Shown here: piece by piece, positions 30,646 through 38,747 of the stretch
Layout of the letters: each line of letters starts with the position of its first letter
Numbering within the stretch: position 1 is the stretch's first letter
DNA from: JAJRVM01 sp963700515
Lineage (GTDB): Bacteria; Planctomycetota; Planctomycetia; Pirellulales; Pirellulaceae
Direction of reading: 5' to 3'
DNA: 64,000 bases
Assembly: GCA_963700515.1 (NCBI GenBank)
Contig: CAVOXY010000063.1
Location: 269,207-333,206 of the forward strand
Made by a program: the position numbers and the translations under genes
Notes under the pieces: model-generated
Seen by the model: only the letters and a program-made list of their open reading frames with translations
Told to the model about the DNA's origin: nothing
Database searches by the model: none

Positions 30646-30915
30646 ACCGTTGGCCACGTAGCTGACACTTGGCGCACCTGGCCACTCTGTCAAGAGCACT
30701 TCCAGGGGCACGCTCTGCATGTCACCAGCTGGCACCACCACAATCCGACGCACGACCGGAAGCTCGGGAGTCTCTTCCAGCCACGCCCGTAACGGCGCGA
30801 TGCGAGTCGCATACAACGCTTGCGCAGTTGCGTGCCAGCCGTTTTCGTCTTGCGCACCGGTTGGCGTGAGCAGCCGTTCACTCAGTGTCTTGCGCTGTTC
30901 GCGATTGAGCGGCAA
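30646..30915 (-). pseudogene. CHAT-protein fragment (region before the catalytic pair)
   Basis: About 90 codons: LPLNREQRKTLSERLLTPTG, WHATAQALYATRIAPLRAWL and VRRIVVVPAGDMQSVPLEVL ending SVSYVANG. The IVVVPxGxMxxVPLEVL...VSYVxS pattern is the first part of a CHAT domain, as in the CHAT gene at 8717-12308 (KRLVVLPSPDLAGIPIEVL). It stops before the catalytic His and Cys. Directly upstream, in another frame, lies a kinase fragment, so this is a second, decayed kinase-CHAT locus. Confidence 0.65.
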
Positions 30916-31047
30916 CGTCAGCCAATGTCTGACCACGGACAAGCTCCAAGACCAGAAACGGACGCCCTTCGCATACATCCACATCGTAGATCTGGGCAAG
31001 ATTCGGGTGATTGAGCGTTGCCGGGGCCCGCGACTCAGCGCTAAATG
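30912..31047 (-). pseudogene. Ser/Thr kinase fragment (helix C to hinge)
   Basis: About 45 codons: ESRAPATLNHPNLAQIYDVD and EGRPFLVLELVRGQTLADVA, the HPNxxxxYDV...FLVxELVxG pattern of the kinase N-lobe and hinge. Neither the VAIK lysine nor HRD/DFG is present. It joins the CHAT fragment at about 30912 and abuts an unrelated opposite-strand SPASM fragment at about 31050. Confidence 0.65.
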
Positions 31048-31074
31048 CGCCCTGTCGATGACATCACTTGATCA

Positions 31075-31460
31075 CGACTTCGCGGGGCAATGCTGGATGT
31101 CGGCACGGATGATATCGCTATGGTCCGGTACAACCCGGACGGGACCTTTCTCTGCGAACAGGAACTGGATTGGTGGCACACCAGGAGTCCTTATCCCTCC
31201 AAATACGGCACCTGCCGAGAGTACGAGACCAGCTTCTCAATACTCTCACATGGAGGCGTGACATCCTGCTGTTGGGACGCGCACGGGAGAAACATGATGG
31301 GGAGTCTCACAGAACACTCGTTGGCAGAGATACTCGACAACGAAGCATCCTGCCACTTCCGCGATTCGTTTCGGTGGGACATCCGCCCAACCGAGAAATA
31401 CCGACGATGCCTTGCTCGGCCCACATGGCTACGAAGCATGGCATACCAAACCCTTGCTCT
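31075..31460 (+). pseudogene. SPASM-domain fragment of a radical SAM protein
   Basis: SFSILSHGGVTSCCWDAHGR, MGSLTEHSLAEILDNEASCH and FRWDIRPTEKYRRC. The GxVxxCCxDxxGxxxxG...SLxEIxxxxxxxxxR order is typical of the SPASM auxiliary Fe-S domain (Cys pair, then CxxC-like Cys). The radical SAM core with CxxxCxxC is absent. The sequence continues to about 31460 (RSMAYQTLALFNIRY) before the frame loses recognisable content. Confidence 0.6.
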
Positions 31461-31469
31461 GTTCAACAT

Positions 31470-31703
31470 CCGTTATTCGGCTATAACTTCCTGGCGATGT
31501 ACTTCATTCTAGTCGTGTTGTGGGCACTGCAACATCGTGGTGAAAGAGTCTGCGCACTGCTGCGAAATTGGTTTCTGGTGTACATCGGCGGATTGTGTTT
31601 CGGACGATATTTGCTGCAGCGACCTTCCGAGAGTTTTCTGCTCAAGAGTCTGGCACTCGTCTCGATCTTGGACGTTACGAGACAAGCCTTTCAGCAAGTC
31701 TGA
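31470..31703 (+). pseudogene. Hydrophobic C-terminal fragment, unrecognised
   Basis: In the frame next to the SPASM fragment: GYNFLAMYFILVVLWALQHR and NWFLVYIGGLCFGRYLLQRP, ending DVTRQAFQQV at 31703. One clear membrane helix and one weaker one. It may be the continuation of the SPASM-containing gene after a frameshift, or a separate fragment. No family recognised. Confidence 0.3.
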
Positions 31704-31724
31704 CGCGATGTCATAACGTCGATC

Positions 31725-32510
31725 CTATTCTCCTGGAGAAGTGTTTGAGTCACAGCGCGGCAAATTCGGCGCATTCAGCACTGCCCGGTCCAGGGCGATG
31801 TGCAGGTTGTAGGTGAGCAGGAGCGAATACACTGCCCAGAGCATGAAAGTCACGCCAGCCATCTCGAGAAACTCCTCAATGACGATCTCGACGATGTGAA
31901 AACCGGACTTGCGTTCGACAAAATTCGCGACCATGTCCATTCCACCGGCACCCATGACGAGGAACGTAGCGCCAATCAAGAAATTACTCATCGCGCTCCG
32001 AACACCGCGGAAATACTCTCTCACGGCATACATCATGGCCAAGAGGTATAGAAGGAACGGGCCTGCGACAACGACGCCCCATAGGCCTGTGTAGGATATC
32101 ATCGTGCCACTTCTCGTTCCTCCCGGCAAGAAATAGTCCAGCTTGTAACCGATATACTCATGGAATTGCGCAATCTCGTCGATCGAAAGAAGCAGGAATA
32201 TGAGCGACAGCCCGGCCAGGAGCCACCACCGGATACGTGAATAGTCGATATTCCTGCAAACAAAAAGCCCCAGGAATACAGCGAGAATGAACAGTTGGAT
32301 CGAGGAATACCAAGTTGGAATATTGTTCTCTTGTTCTAAATGGAACATTTGAGAGAGCTTCCAAAAGGGATCGCCGGCAAAATAGTTCAACAGGAAGGCA
32401 ATCACTAAGAAAATATCAACGCAGAATAGGAAGCGAATAAAACGAGGAAGCGGTTTGAACACGGCGTCTTCTCCAGATGTGTTGGAATAGGGTGGTTGTC
32501 GTTCGAGCAT
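31725..32510 (-). CDS. Polytopic membrane protein of unknown function
   Basis: 261 residues, intact. Six to seven hydrophobic segments, including RFLFCVDIFLVIAFLLNYFA, SSIQLFILAVFLGLFV, WWLLAGLSLIFLLLSIDEIA and FLIGATFLVMGAGGMDMVAN. Acidic residues sit in or next to helices (SIDEIAQFHEYIG, VEIVIEEFLEMAGVTFMLWA), a pattern seen in uncharacterised bacterial membrane families and sometimes in metal or proton pathways. A stop-to-stop survey shows no frameshift. It is among the few complete genes in a stretch of fragments. I do not recognise the family. Confidence 0.65.
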   Translation of the reverse strand: MLERQPPYSNTSGEDAVFKPLPRFIRFLFCVDIFLVIAFLLNYFAGDPFWKLSQMFHLEQENNIPTWYSSIQLFILAVFLGLFVCRNIDYSRIRWWLLAGLSLIFLLLSIDEIAQFHEYIGYKLDYFLPGGTRSGTMISYTGLWGVVVAGPFLLYLLAMMYAVREYFRGVRSAMSNFLIGATFLVMGAGGMDMVANFVERKSGFHIVEIVIEEFLEMAGVTFMLWAVYSLLLTYNLHIALDRAVLNAPNLPRCDSNTSPGE

Positions 32511-32669
32511 AGACTATAACGGTCAGTTGCGTTTAGAAAACAGAGTCATTGAAGGTGCACTCTTAATGCCAGATGCCGAGCCGAATTGTACCACTACTGG
32601 AATCTAGCGCAGAGTGACCAGTGACACCGTATTACCCTAAATAACGTTGCGTGATTTGTGGTCAGTCCG

Positions 32670-33149
32670 TCATGCGGCACGTCGTTCCGCGTATTGTTTT
32701 TGTTTCACGGCGTCGTGGCGACGCAGATATTTGTTCACTTCGCGCATCAATTCGTTCATGTCTTTGCAGCGATGATTTCGCGTCACGTTGGCATGGAGGT
32801 CTTTCCAGACGCGTTCGATTTTATTGTGGTCCGGGCAATATGGGGAAAGGAAGTGGAGTTCCACCCGATCTTCTAAAGCTAATAGCGCCAGCCTTGTACG
32901 CTCACTCTTGTGAATGCGGTAGTTGTCGAGAATCAGATGGATCTTGGATGCATGCGGATCCGAGCACTCGAGAACTTCCGCGATCGCCACAGGGCAAATC
33001 CCTCTCACCAAGTTGCGGATGATCTTACATCGCATGCGGTAAACGCCATCCGGCGCACGCTGGGCATCTTCATCGAGTTTCTTCCGAACACGCGGGAGCA
33101 ACAACTTGAACGCTTCTTGGACACGGTGCATCCAACTGGTACCGTACAT
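32670..33149 (-). pseudogene. IS630-family transposase with internal deletion
   Basis: The N-terminal part is the helix-turn-helix region (MRCKIIRNLVRGICPVAIAE, VLECSD) and the C-terminal part the DDE core end (KIHLILDNYRIHKSERT with the second Asp, FLSPYCPDHNKIERVWKDLH with the catalytic Glu). The roughly 120 residues in between, with the first catalytic Asp, are missing and the join is in frame (SDPHASKIH), so the element is dead. No terminal inverted repeats could be picked out by eye. The only recognisable insertion-sequence protein in the window. Confidence 0.85.
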
Positions 33150-33408
33150 GTGGGACTCCTTGCGTTTCTTTCCGGGAAAACGTAACTTCTTATGGAAGCC
33201 CTTTTTACGTAAATGATCCAGCTTCGCGCAAGTCTATTTAGACCCCTGCTCGACCCGGAGCAACTGGTCGGCCTTCACCTCTCACAGCGTTTGTTCTCAA
33301 CCGTCCGGCCAGCAAATCATCAATTCGGACACGAGCGTCGGGGTAGATGTAATGTCTTTGTAGTCGCGACTAAGAAAGATGTTACCATGACTGATGATAC
33401 CGCTTCGG

Positions 33409-33939
33409 TCAGATTCTGCCGTGCGCGTCCATGAAGTACAGGGTATCCCCCCGGTGGAGCGCAGGACACCACCGGGTCGCCGCCAAGCGTCCCATATAGA
33501 CCTGTTGATTCGAATCACGCGGGACGTTTATGCCTTCCGTTGCGAAGACGAGTTGCACGAGCCCCGAACAGTCGACGCCCCTCGCGGTCTTGCCGCCCTA
33601 GCGATAAGTGGGGCCAATCAATGAGCAGGCAACTCGTAGGACGCGTTCGATGCGCGGATCGGACGCTTCGGGGATTATTACGCAAGACGCTGCCGGTATG
33701 CACACCAGGTGGCCAGTGGGCAACTGGCCCGCAACCGCGTCCCCTCCGCGTGCGATCGTCCTACGCACATCGCTGGTCAGCGAGTGGAGGAACGCGCAGA
33801 TTTCCCCGGCTGATTGTTGGCGTAATGAAAACCGTCTCCAAACACCACGTGCGACTGGGAACATACGGTCCTCTTCACTCTTCCAGCAGGGAATTCGAGC
33901 CGACGCTAAGAGTTCGTCAAGCCGCAAATGGACCGCCAT
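33409..33939 (-). pseudogene. NlpC/P60 (C40) cysteine peptidase, frameshifted
   Basis: Peptidoglycan hydrolase-type domain. Upstream frame: ARGGDAVAGQLPTGHLVCIP and RVLRVACSLIGPTYRWGG (the Y-x-WGG motif before the catalytic Cys). After a shift near 33590: GVDCSGLVQLVFATEGINVP, with Cys in the DCSGLV motif, then RDSNQQVYMGRL and GDTLYFMDAHGRI, followed by a stop at 33409. The catalytic His strand (usually S/T-HVxIY) should lie just downstream but is out of frame or lost. The N-terminal about 100 residues before it have no clear SH3 pattern. At least two frameshifts. Confidence 0.6.
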
Positions 33940-34327
33940 CTATGTGCTGAGCATTCCCAGGGCCAACGCGTTAAACGCACAACAATTTGGCTGGCAGGAA
34001 TTCGGCTCGAGCCCCTTGGCAGGCGTTGCCTGTGGTCCAGGATGCCGTTCCACAACGATCACACTGAGCTACCTGGAAACTGGCGAATTTCTATCGCTTT
34101 CATCAGCAATTGTACACCGCGCCGGGCATGCGATCGATGATTGCCAAACGTACCTGCAATCGCAATAGGTCCTTTCAAGCTTGCATTTGTCTCTACAAGC
34201 TGTTAGGTACATAGAAAGAGGTACCTGCACTGTCGCGCAACGCATAGCTTTCGCCGCCCCCAAAACCTGCTGGTTCAGCGTGTTACCAGTCTGTCGTGTT
34301 ATGGGCTTACAGAGGGGAGACTTTGTT

Positions 34328-34729
34328 ATGGCGCAAACAAGGGACGAAGGTGAAGTCGCGTTCGAGGTACTCAAGAGATTTGGCGGCAAATGGGCGGTGC
34401 TCGCTGCGATGAGTATGAGCATGTCGCGCAAGGGGATCGTGTTGCCGCCGGAGATTCACGAAAAACTCAAAATCGCACGCGTGAAGATCGGGTCCGGCTG
34501 CTTCTCACCCTGTGAAGCCAGCTGTGCACTGGCGGATGTGGAAGGTCGACTTTTTTCGCACTGCCACCTGATCGACGACCAGGAATTCATGGACTGGTCG
34601 AATCTGCTGGGCGAGGCGATGCAAGGGAAGTTGGACTTCGAGCGAATCGCCGGGATTCCCGCCCTCGCTCCAGTCAAAAATGACTGCCAGTTCCTGGGTT
34701 GTAGCTGCTCCGACGCTGCCCGGACTTGA
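34328..34729 (+). CDS. Small cysteine-rich protein of unknown function
   Basis: 133 residues. The ATG at 34328 is chosen because AGAGGGGAGA at 34311-34320 is a strong ribosome site. The first 60 residues are helical and basic (EGEVAFEVLKRFGGKWAVLA, LPPEIHEKLKIARVKIGSGC). The rest is Cys- and His-rich: CFSPCEASCALADVEGRLFS, HCHLIDDQEFMDW and a final NDCQFLGCSCSDA. Cys spacing C-x3-C-x3-C ... C-x-H ... C-x4-C-x-C could bind a metal. Intact with its own ribosome site in a zone of decayed genes, which suggests that it is used. No family recognised. Confidence 0.6.
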   Translation: MAQTRDEGEVAFEVLKRFGGKWAVLAAMSMSMSRKGIVLPPEIHEKLKIARVKIGSGCFSPCEASCALADVEGRLFSHCHLIDDQEFMDWSNLLGEAMQGKLDFERIAGIPALAPVKNDCQFLGCSCSDAART

Positions 34730-35157
34730 TCGGACTGGCTGCGCGAGGCGGAACAGTGCTGCTGATCTGGCATCAATTGAATTGGGAAGGCGACAACTTT
34801 CGAATGGCTGCCTTGCCTCGACGCGCGTCACAACCGTTCATTTGACTTGCCTCTCACAATGACTGAAGTGTGCGTATCGCGGGCGATTATTCACGTCTTG
34901 ACAGCCGGCGGACAAACTCCTTCTGTGCGACACTCAATTCGGAGAATTCGCGATGTTACTATCACAACGGCTTCGATGTCCAGCGCCTCACACAGGTTTT
35001 CGAAAGTTGACAATGGCCGATTCAGCAGTGGAGCCGCAATCGCTTCAGTTCCGCCGCTCACGAGAATCGTAATCGACTCGATAATCATCGAAGGACGCGG
35101 TTTCACACTGATTCCTTCCGAGAGTGAGCTGCCAACCGCGTCGAGAGATGCTTCGTG
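34730..35157. other. No recognisable gene
   Basis: About 430 bases between the Cys-rich gene and the sulfatase remnant. Open frames exist on both strands around 34850-35165 (plus: ITTASMSSASHRFSKV; minus: MIIESITILVSGGTEAIAAP), mutually antisense and without family resemblance, so neither is called. Confidence 0.4.
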
Positions 35158-35644
35158 AAACGACATCTCAGCGACGATCCTGGACATCGCGGGAGCCGAA
35201 CTGCCTGACCATCTGGACGGCCGTCCGATCCTTGGGCCGCGGGCAGAGAAACGAGACCATGTGTTCGCTGCACGAGATCTCATTGACGAAGTGATGGACC
35301 ACATACGTTGTGTCAGAACCAAGCAGTTCAAGTACATCCGGAACTACACGCCGGAAAACGGCTATCGGGAATGCGAGTACGTCCGGGACAACCGTCCCAT
35401 GCTGGCCGAGATCTTGCAGCTCCATTCTCAAGGGAAACTGACCGAGATCCAGCAGGTGATTCTGGCAGAACGGAAAGCGGACGAAGAGCTGTACGACATC
35501 CAAACCGATCCGCATGAAATGCGCAATCTTGCTCAAGACCCACAATATCAACAAACGATCGCCAAGCTTCGAACGCTGCTGGACGGGTGGATTGAGGACA
35601 CAAATGACCGAGGCCTTGCACAAATGGAATCGGGGCATAGGTAG
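35158..35644 (+). pseudogene. Sulfatase C-terminal fragment
   Basis: ATILDIAGAELPDHLDGRPI, MDHIRCVRTKQFKYIRNYTP, ERKADEELYDIQTDPHEMRN and LLDGWIEDTNDRG are the C-terminal subdomain of formylglycine-dependent sulfatases. The catalytic N-terminal domain with CxPSR is absent; an in-frame stop at 35155 precedes the fragment. The native C-terminus appears present (stop at 35642-35644). Sulfatases of this kind remove sulfate from fucoidan-like polysaccharides, in keeping with the fuc genes. Confidence 0.85.
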
Positions 35645-35778
35645 CTTGTTCTGCGACAGAGCGATCGTGTGCCCTCGAACACTCCGCCATCCTAATCGAG
35701 AAATGCATGAACGAAGCTCCCGCGTGGGCGGCCTTATGATCAAGTTCGTGGTCAATGTCCGCTGTAGCGGCCCAGCGA

Positions 35779-36217
35779 CTTTCGGCGGCATTCACATCGG
35801 GAACGATGATCCCGCGGAAGTTTCCCTGGCGGGCGGCCGCCATAGCCATGGAAAGTGCGCGCTTTCTGCGAAGCGCGTGGCCCCTTCGCGTGATAGTTCG
35901 CCGACGACGGCGTATTCCCCGAAGCGATCTGATGCGATCTGGCCACTGCCGGCCAGTACGCCCAGCGAGATCGGCAGGTCGAAGGAGGAAGCCTGCTTGG
36001 GCAGCTCGGCAGGGGCCAGGTTAATAACGATGCGGTCTTGCGGCCGCACAAAGCCCGAGTTGACCATGGCGCGGTCCACTCGGTGGCGACTCTCGCGCAC
36101 CGCCGCTTCGGGCAGCCCGACCAGGATGGTCTTGGGCATGGCGGTCGGGGAGACGTCGACTTCGACGCTCCCCGCATCGATGCCCAACAGCGAGAATGTA
36201 TGCAGTTTGGCCAACAT
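35779..36217 (-). pseudogene. comM: ComM/YifB Mg-chelatase-like ATPase, 5' fragment (copy 1)
   Basis: Starts MLAKLHTFSLLGIDAGSVEV with TILVGLPEAAVRESRHRVDR and FDLPISLGVLAGSGQIASDR, the lon-protease-like N-terminal domain of ComM/YifB, a branch-migration helicase for natural transformation. A frameshift near 35855 leads into MAAARQGNFRGIIVPDVNAA, where the match ends at about 35779. The AAA ATPase domain is absent. About 145 of some 500 residues remain. Nearly identical to 41803-42492, and its upstream side is repeat copy C. Confidence 0.85.
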
Positions 36218-36480
36218 GCTATCGCCTCACGTTGGCCCGCGTTTTTCCAAGGCGTCGCACACTTATTGTGCCGTCTTTCCAGAGCCATTGCAAGTCCCTG
36301 GTGATAGCTGTTTCATAGGGTGACATACGTCTGTCACCGATGCTCCGACCGGACGGCAACTGCAGCCGGAACAAGTTCAATAATGTTTTTCGGAATTCTT
36401 GAGGGCTTGGCGGCCCAAAGCGTGATTCATGAAATAGAGGTATCGTTTGTAGTGGTTGCCTGAAGGAGGATTCCCCTTCC
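36218..36480. repeat. Dispersed repeat, copy C (attached to comM copy 1)
   Basis: Begins at the comM start codon with CTATCGCCTCACGTTGGCCC, shared with copy D, then TTGTGCCGTCTTT, GGTGACATACGTCTGTCACC (itself a partial palindrome), GAATTCTTGAGGG and AGCGTGATTCATGAAATAGA. It breaks off near 36480 after AGGATTCCCCTT, where copies A, B and D continue. Confidence 0.85.
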
Positions 36481-37099
36481 CGAAATGACGGTCCCGGCCA
36501 ATACAGCGGATGCCACCACCCATTGCTTCCCCACCACAACGTGGCTTCCCCACTACAACGTGGTGGCACTCCGCAGCCCAGGCATCGACGTGCGGCCAGC
36601 ACGGCGCACCCTGTGGTCACGCTCCTCGACTGAAGTGCAGCCCGCAGAGCGAACGACCGAAAAATGGCCCAGGACCCACGCCGTGGCGAAGCCACAAGTG
36701 CAGTCCTGGGTATCGAGAAGACGGGAGACGGTGGCCGAGCGAACAAGCATCCATCCCAGCGGCGGTATGGCGAGGCCGCATCCATCCGCGGTCCAGGTCG
36801 CAAGGTGCGCCGACGCGCGAAGCACGCCGCGGCTCTCTGTCGGTCTCGGCCGAGCGCCGGTGGTGTGCCATGTCTGGGGCTCGACCGATCGAATGTTGGC
36901 TGCGATGGTAGCTCACCAGTTGTTGCCTCCGTCGGGATGAACCCGACGGAAGGTTTCCAGGAAGGGACCAAGAAATCAGGTGTCTGCTTTCCTCTTGCTT
37001 TCCTCTTGCGCTCCTCCTGCGCATCGATAATGAACCTGCCTCATCAGAGTCCAGCATGAGTAAGAACTCGGCAGAGATGTCCGCACTTGGGAGTGTACC
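36481..37099. other. Non-coding region with short repeats
   Basis: No gene recognised in about 620 bases. It contains a 19-bp direct repeat, CTTCCCCAC(C/T)ACAACGTGG, at 36526-36544 and 36545-36563 back to back, and a perfect 9-bp hairpin TCCGTCGGG-ATGAA-CCCGACGGA at 36928-36950. Many overlapping open frames here are an effect of GC content. The 3' end holds the ribosome site (GGGAG) of the next gene. Confidence 0.6.
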
Positions 37100-38183
37100 A
37101 TGCGAAGCAAGATTATGGTGTATTTGTGCGTGATGACGTTCATGGGTGTTCGTTTTGCGGCGTTGCGGGGCGATGAGCCGAAGCAGGGGACTGTGACCCG
37201 GGCGATGCTGGGCGGCGAGGTCGTGCTGGAGACGGTCTACCTCTCGCCAGGCGAATTCATGATGGGCAGCACGCCGGAAGAAAAACTCTGGGCGACGGGC
37301 ATCGAAGGTGGTGCCCAGCCCGGGACAGAACGCGAGTCATACGAAGGCGAACAACCACGACGCATGCATGTGACGTATGGATTCTGGATGGGCCGCACGG
37401 AAGTGACGGTCGGTCAGTTCCGGCGGTTTGTCGAAGAGTCCGGGTACGTCAGCGACGCGGAGAAACCTGACGGAAGAACACAGTGCTTCAACCCGCAATG
37501 GACCCACTACAACTTGACGACTCAGATCACGCATCCGTGGGAGCCAATGCCCGGAAAGAGCTGGCGTGACCCAAACTTTCAGTTCCCTTTGCGTGACGAT
37601 TTCCCGGTGGTGTGTGTGAGCTGGTCAGATGCCCGGGCGTTTGGCGAGTGGCTTACGAAACACGAGCGCGCGGCGGGACGCCTGCCGGAAGGTCTTGAAT
37701 ATCGCCTCCCCACGGAAGCCGAATGGGAATACGCCTGCCGCGGCGGCAGCCAAGAGAGCACCTATTACTGGTGGGGGAACGAACTGAGTGAAGGCGAAGG
37801 CCGTTTCAACATCTCCGCCGTTGACTTCTTGCCCGACCGGAAACGGAAATGGCCGCTCAGCCAGTGCTCCGTGGAGCGATGGCTTTTCGTTTGTCTCCCC
37901 GGTGGATCATTATGGCGAACGAGGCCGAAACGGATTCGGTCTTGCCGACATGTGCGGCGGTGTGTGGGAGGTCGTTCTGGATCACTTTGATCCGCTGGGT
38001 GGCCATGAGGAACTGAATGTGACAACGGAGGGTTACCGTCCGGTCTGCCGCGGCGGCAACTACTTCGACGTTCCCGGCAACGCCCGTTGCGCGGTCCGGC
38101 TGGGATTGGCCGGCCCTCACTACTCCGACTCCCGCGACGGCTTCCGCATCTGCCTCGGACCGCCGCGCAACGTCAAACAATGA
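37100..38183 (+). CDS. SUMF1/FGE-fold protein without the FGE copper cysteines, one frameshift
   Basis: Formylglycine-generating-enzyme superfamily. The ATG at 37100 follows a GGGAG site; signal peptide MRSKIMVYLCVMTFMGVRFA. Fold markers: PGEFMMGSTPEEK, FWMGRTEVTVGQFRRFVEES, PVVCVSWSDARAFGEWLTKH, YRLPTEAEWEYACRGGSQES, and, after a frameshift near 37865, GFGLADMCGGVWEVVLDHFD, CRGGNYFDVPGNARCAVR and DSRDGFRICL. True FGE has two copper-binding Cys in the segment after RGGSY; here RGGNYFDVPGNARCAVR lacks that pair and is shorter. It is therefore probably a sugar-processing or scaffold relative rather than a sulfatase activator, even though a sulfatase remnant lies 1.5 kb upstream. Confidence 0.8.
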
Positions 38184-38302
38184 CTCAGTGAAACAGGGAT
38201 CCGTGCTTCCTTCTCAGTTGAATTCCCATATCGCAACCACATGTTCCGCGAATCCCGTATGACCGCTCTCCAAAGCCGTTGGCAAGTCTCGATTCGACGG
38301 GC

Positions 38303-38582
38303 TCAAAGGTTCGTCGAACTTGGGCTTAGGGAGCCTGCACCCAGTTCGTAGAGCAAGCGGCAGGCTAGCTGGCCACGTTTGGTCGTATTGCCGTGATCCA
38401 TGACCAGGCCCAACACGTCGAACTCCGGGCTGGTCAGCAACAAGGCGACGGCAAACGCATCGTGGACGTCGCCACCCAAATTGCAATCGAAGAGCATTTC
38501 TTGCCTCGGTGCGTCACCAGGCAACGGTCGAGATCAGTACCAGCAGAACCACGGTGGCCCACGAGTGAAATCGCAGGGTCAT
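38303..38582 (-). pseudogene. Nucleoside hydrolase (IUNH-like) 5' fragment with altered metal site
   Basis: The start at 38582 has GGAG 7 bases upstream and a leader MTLRFHSWATVVLLVLISTV. A frameshift near 38520 leads into PRQEMLFDCNLGGDVHDAFA, then VALLLTSPEFDVLGLVMDHG and NTTKRGQLACRLLYELGAG, where the match ends. Inosine-uridine hydrolases need DxDxxxDxDD for calcium; here it reads DCNLGGDVHD, with Asn and His in two Asp positions. About 80 of some 330 residues remain. It was secreted, as in planctomycete relatives. Confidence 0.65.
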
Positions 38583-38747
38583 CGATAATCTCCTTGTCGT
38601 CGCGAGTATGTCCCCCCTGCGCGACGTCTCAAGTCGATGTTATCTTGGACTTGGCTTGGCGTTCTACAAACGCGAGTATTGATGCTGGACTGACCCCTTC
38701 TCTCGCTGCCATGAGCTAATGAGCGAGTGTCATCCTCCATGGTGCGT

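Noticed and set aside
34891..35165. Possible small gene on the minus strand (MIIESITILVSGGTEAIAAP)
   Set aside because: It reads smoothly, but an equally open plus-strand frame lies antisense to it and neither has homologues that I recognise or a ribosome site.
36485..36940. Several overlapping open frames of 90-151 codons on both strands
   Set aside because: All are mutually antisense in a repeat-rich non-coding stretch with hairpins and direct repeats; none has family features.
37100..38183. Sulfatase-activating formylglycine-generating enzyme
   Set aside because: The copper-binding Cys pair after the RGGxY motif is absent, so only the fold, not the activity, is supported.
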